NCBI RefSeq assembly: GCF_011742875.1
Contig: NZ_JAAQTL010000002.1
Coordinates: 372,001 to 436,000 of the forward strand
Direction of reading: 5' to 3'
Length of the DNA: 64,000 nucleotides
Origin: Luteibacter yeojuensis
Lineage (GTDB): Bacteria > Pseudomonadota > Gammaproteobacteria > Xanthomonadales > Rhodanobacteraceae
The position numbers and the translations under genes were made by a program. A model generated the notes under the pieces. The model ran no database searches. It saw nothing but the letters and a program-made list of their open reading frames with translations, and was not told the origin of the DNA. The first letter of the stretch is position 1; the number at the start of each line of letters is the position of its first letter. Below are positions 63,761 to 64,000 of the stretch, piece by piece.

Positions 63761-64000
63761 ATGAACACGTTTCGTCATACCGTCCTCGCAACCCTGCTGG
63801 CCCTTTCACTCGCCGCCCCGCCCGTCCTTGCGGCGGAGATGAAGGTACCGCCATCCGGCATCGTGGGCGTCGGGGACGCGCAGCTCACCCCGGACTTCTG
63901 GGTGGCGAAACTCACCGACGGCGACAAGGTGGTGATGGACCGCGCCGCCATCGCGGCATTGAACGAACGCGTCGCGACCCTCGATCCTTCCATGCACGAC
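63761..64000 (+). CDS. Secreted protein, N-terminal part (possible SH3/NlpC-P60 peptidase)
   Basis: 80 residues are visible; the gene runs off the window. The ATG at 63761 has AGGA upstream and is 13 nt after the DUF819 stop, so the two are probably co-transcribed. A signal peptide (ATLLALSLAAPPVLA) is clear. The mature start (VGDAQLTPDFWVAKLTDGDK then VVMDRAAIAALNERVATLD) resembles, from memory, the N-terminal stabilising domain of SH3-containing NlpC/P60 (C40) cell-wall peptidases. The catalytic part is outside the window, so the assignment is tentative. Confidence 0.55.
   Translation, partial: MNTFRHTVLATLLALSLAAPPVLAAEMKVPPSGIVGVGDAQLTPDFWVAKLTDGDKVVMDRAAIAALNERVATLDPSMHD

Overview
The window looks like a chromosomal segment of a high-GC gammaproteobacterium, most likely of the Xanthomonadales and probably a Rhodanobacteraceae genus such as Luteibacter or Dyella. 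This rests on composition, on the gene order yebC-ruvC-ruvA-kup-ruvB-ybgC-tolQRAB-pal-cpoB-queE-queC, on an Oar-type TonB receptor, and on a dense family of short paired inverted repeats (REP/BIME-like) behind many stop codons. Genus is inferred, not proven. About 57 protein genes (two truncated by the window ends) and one tRNA-Lys are supported. No insertion sequence, prophage, integrase or CRISPR array was seen.

Layout. 1-9.7 kb: the C-terminal part of an EF-G-like GTPase, a bacterial SET-domain protein, a small lipoprotein, an acyl-CoA dehydrogenase, an acetyltransferase, a SapC-like protein, an HNH nuclease, dxs and prmC. 9.7-17.9 kb: a lipoprotein alpha/beta hydrolase whose last 22 residues are encoded by a repeat element, a large M1 aminopeptidase, and an oxidative-stress module in which oxyR diverges from ahpC-ahpD around a four-part OxyR-like operator, followed by apt. 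17.9-18.8 kb is a long stretch without a recognisable gene but with several inverted repeats. 18.8-28.1 kb: glnS, a deaminase, a VTT-domain membrane protein, then a signalling cluster (hybrid histidine kinase, NarL-type regulator, PhnD-like binding protein, second histidine kinase) and a DedA-rhodanese fusion.

28.2-43.8 kb: tRNA-Lys(UUU), then a long leftward run of envelope and recombination genes (Tol-Pal, RuvABC, Kup, YebC, two Que genes), an alpha/beta hydrolase, aspS, a DUF3011 protein and an FmdB-type zinc ribbon. 43.9-53.3 kb: clpB with a sigma-32-like promoter, divergent from otsBA (trehalose synthesis), then pgeF, rluD, bamD and nadE.

53.4-64.0 kb is the most interesting region. A probable five-gene leftward operon encodes a secreted transglutaminase-like protein, an Oar-type TonB receptor, a rare fusion of an M19 membrane dipeptidase with a beta-lactamase-type serine hydrolase, a VanX-like D-Ala-D-Ala dipeptidase and a lipoprotein serine hydrolase. 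Divergent from it, across overlapping promoters and a palindrome, lie a DUF819 membrane protein and the start of a secreted protein that may be an NlpC/P60 peptidase. The enzyme set fits import and breakdown of D-amino-acid-containing (peptidoglycan-derived) peptides; this is inferred from families and layout, not shown.
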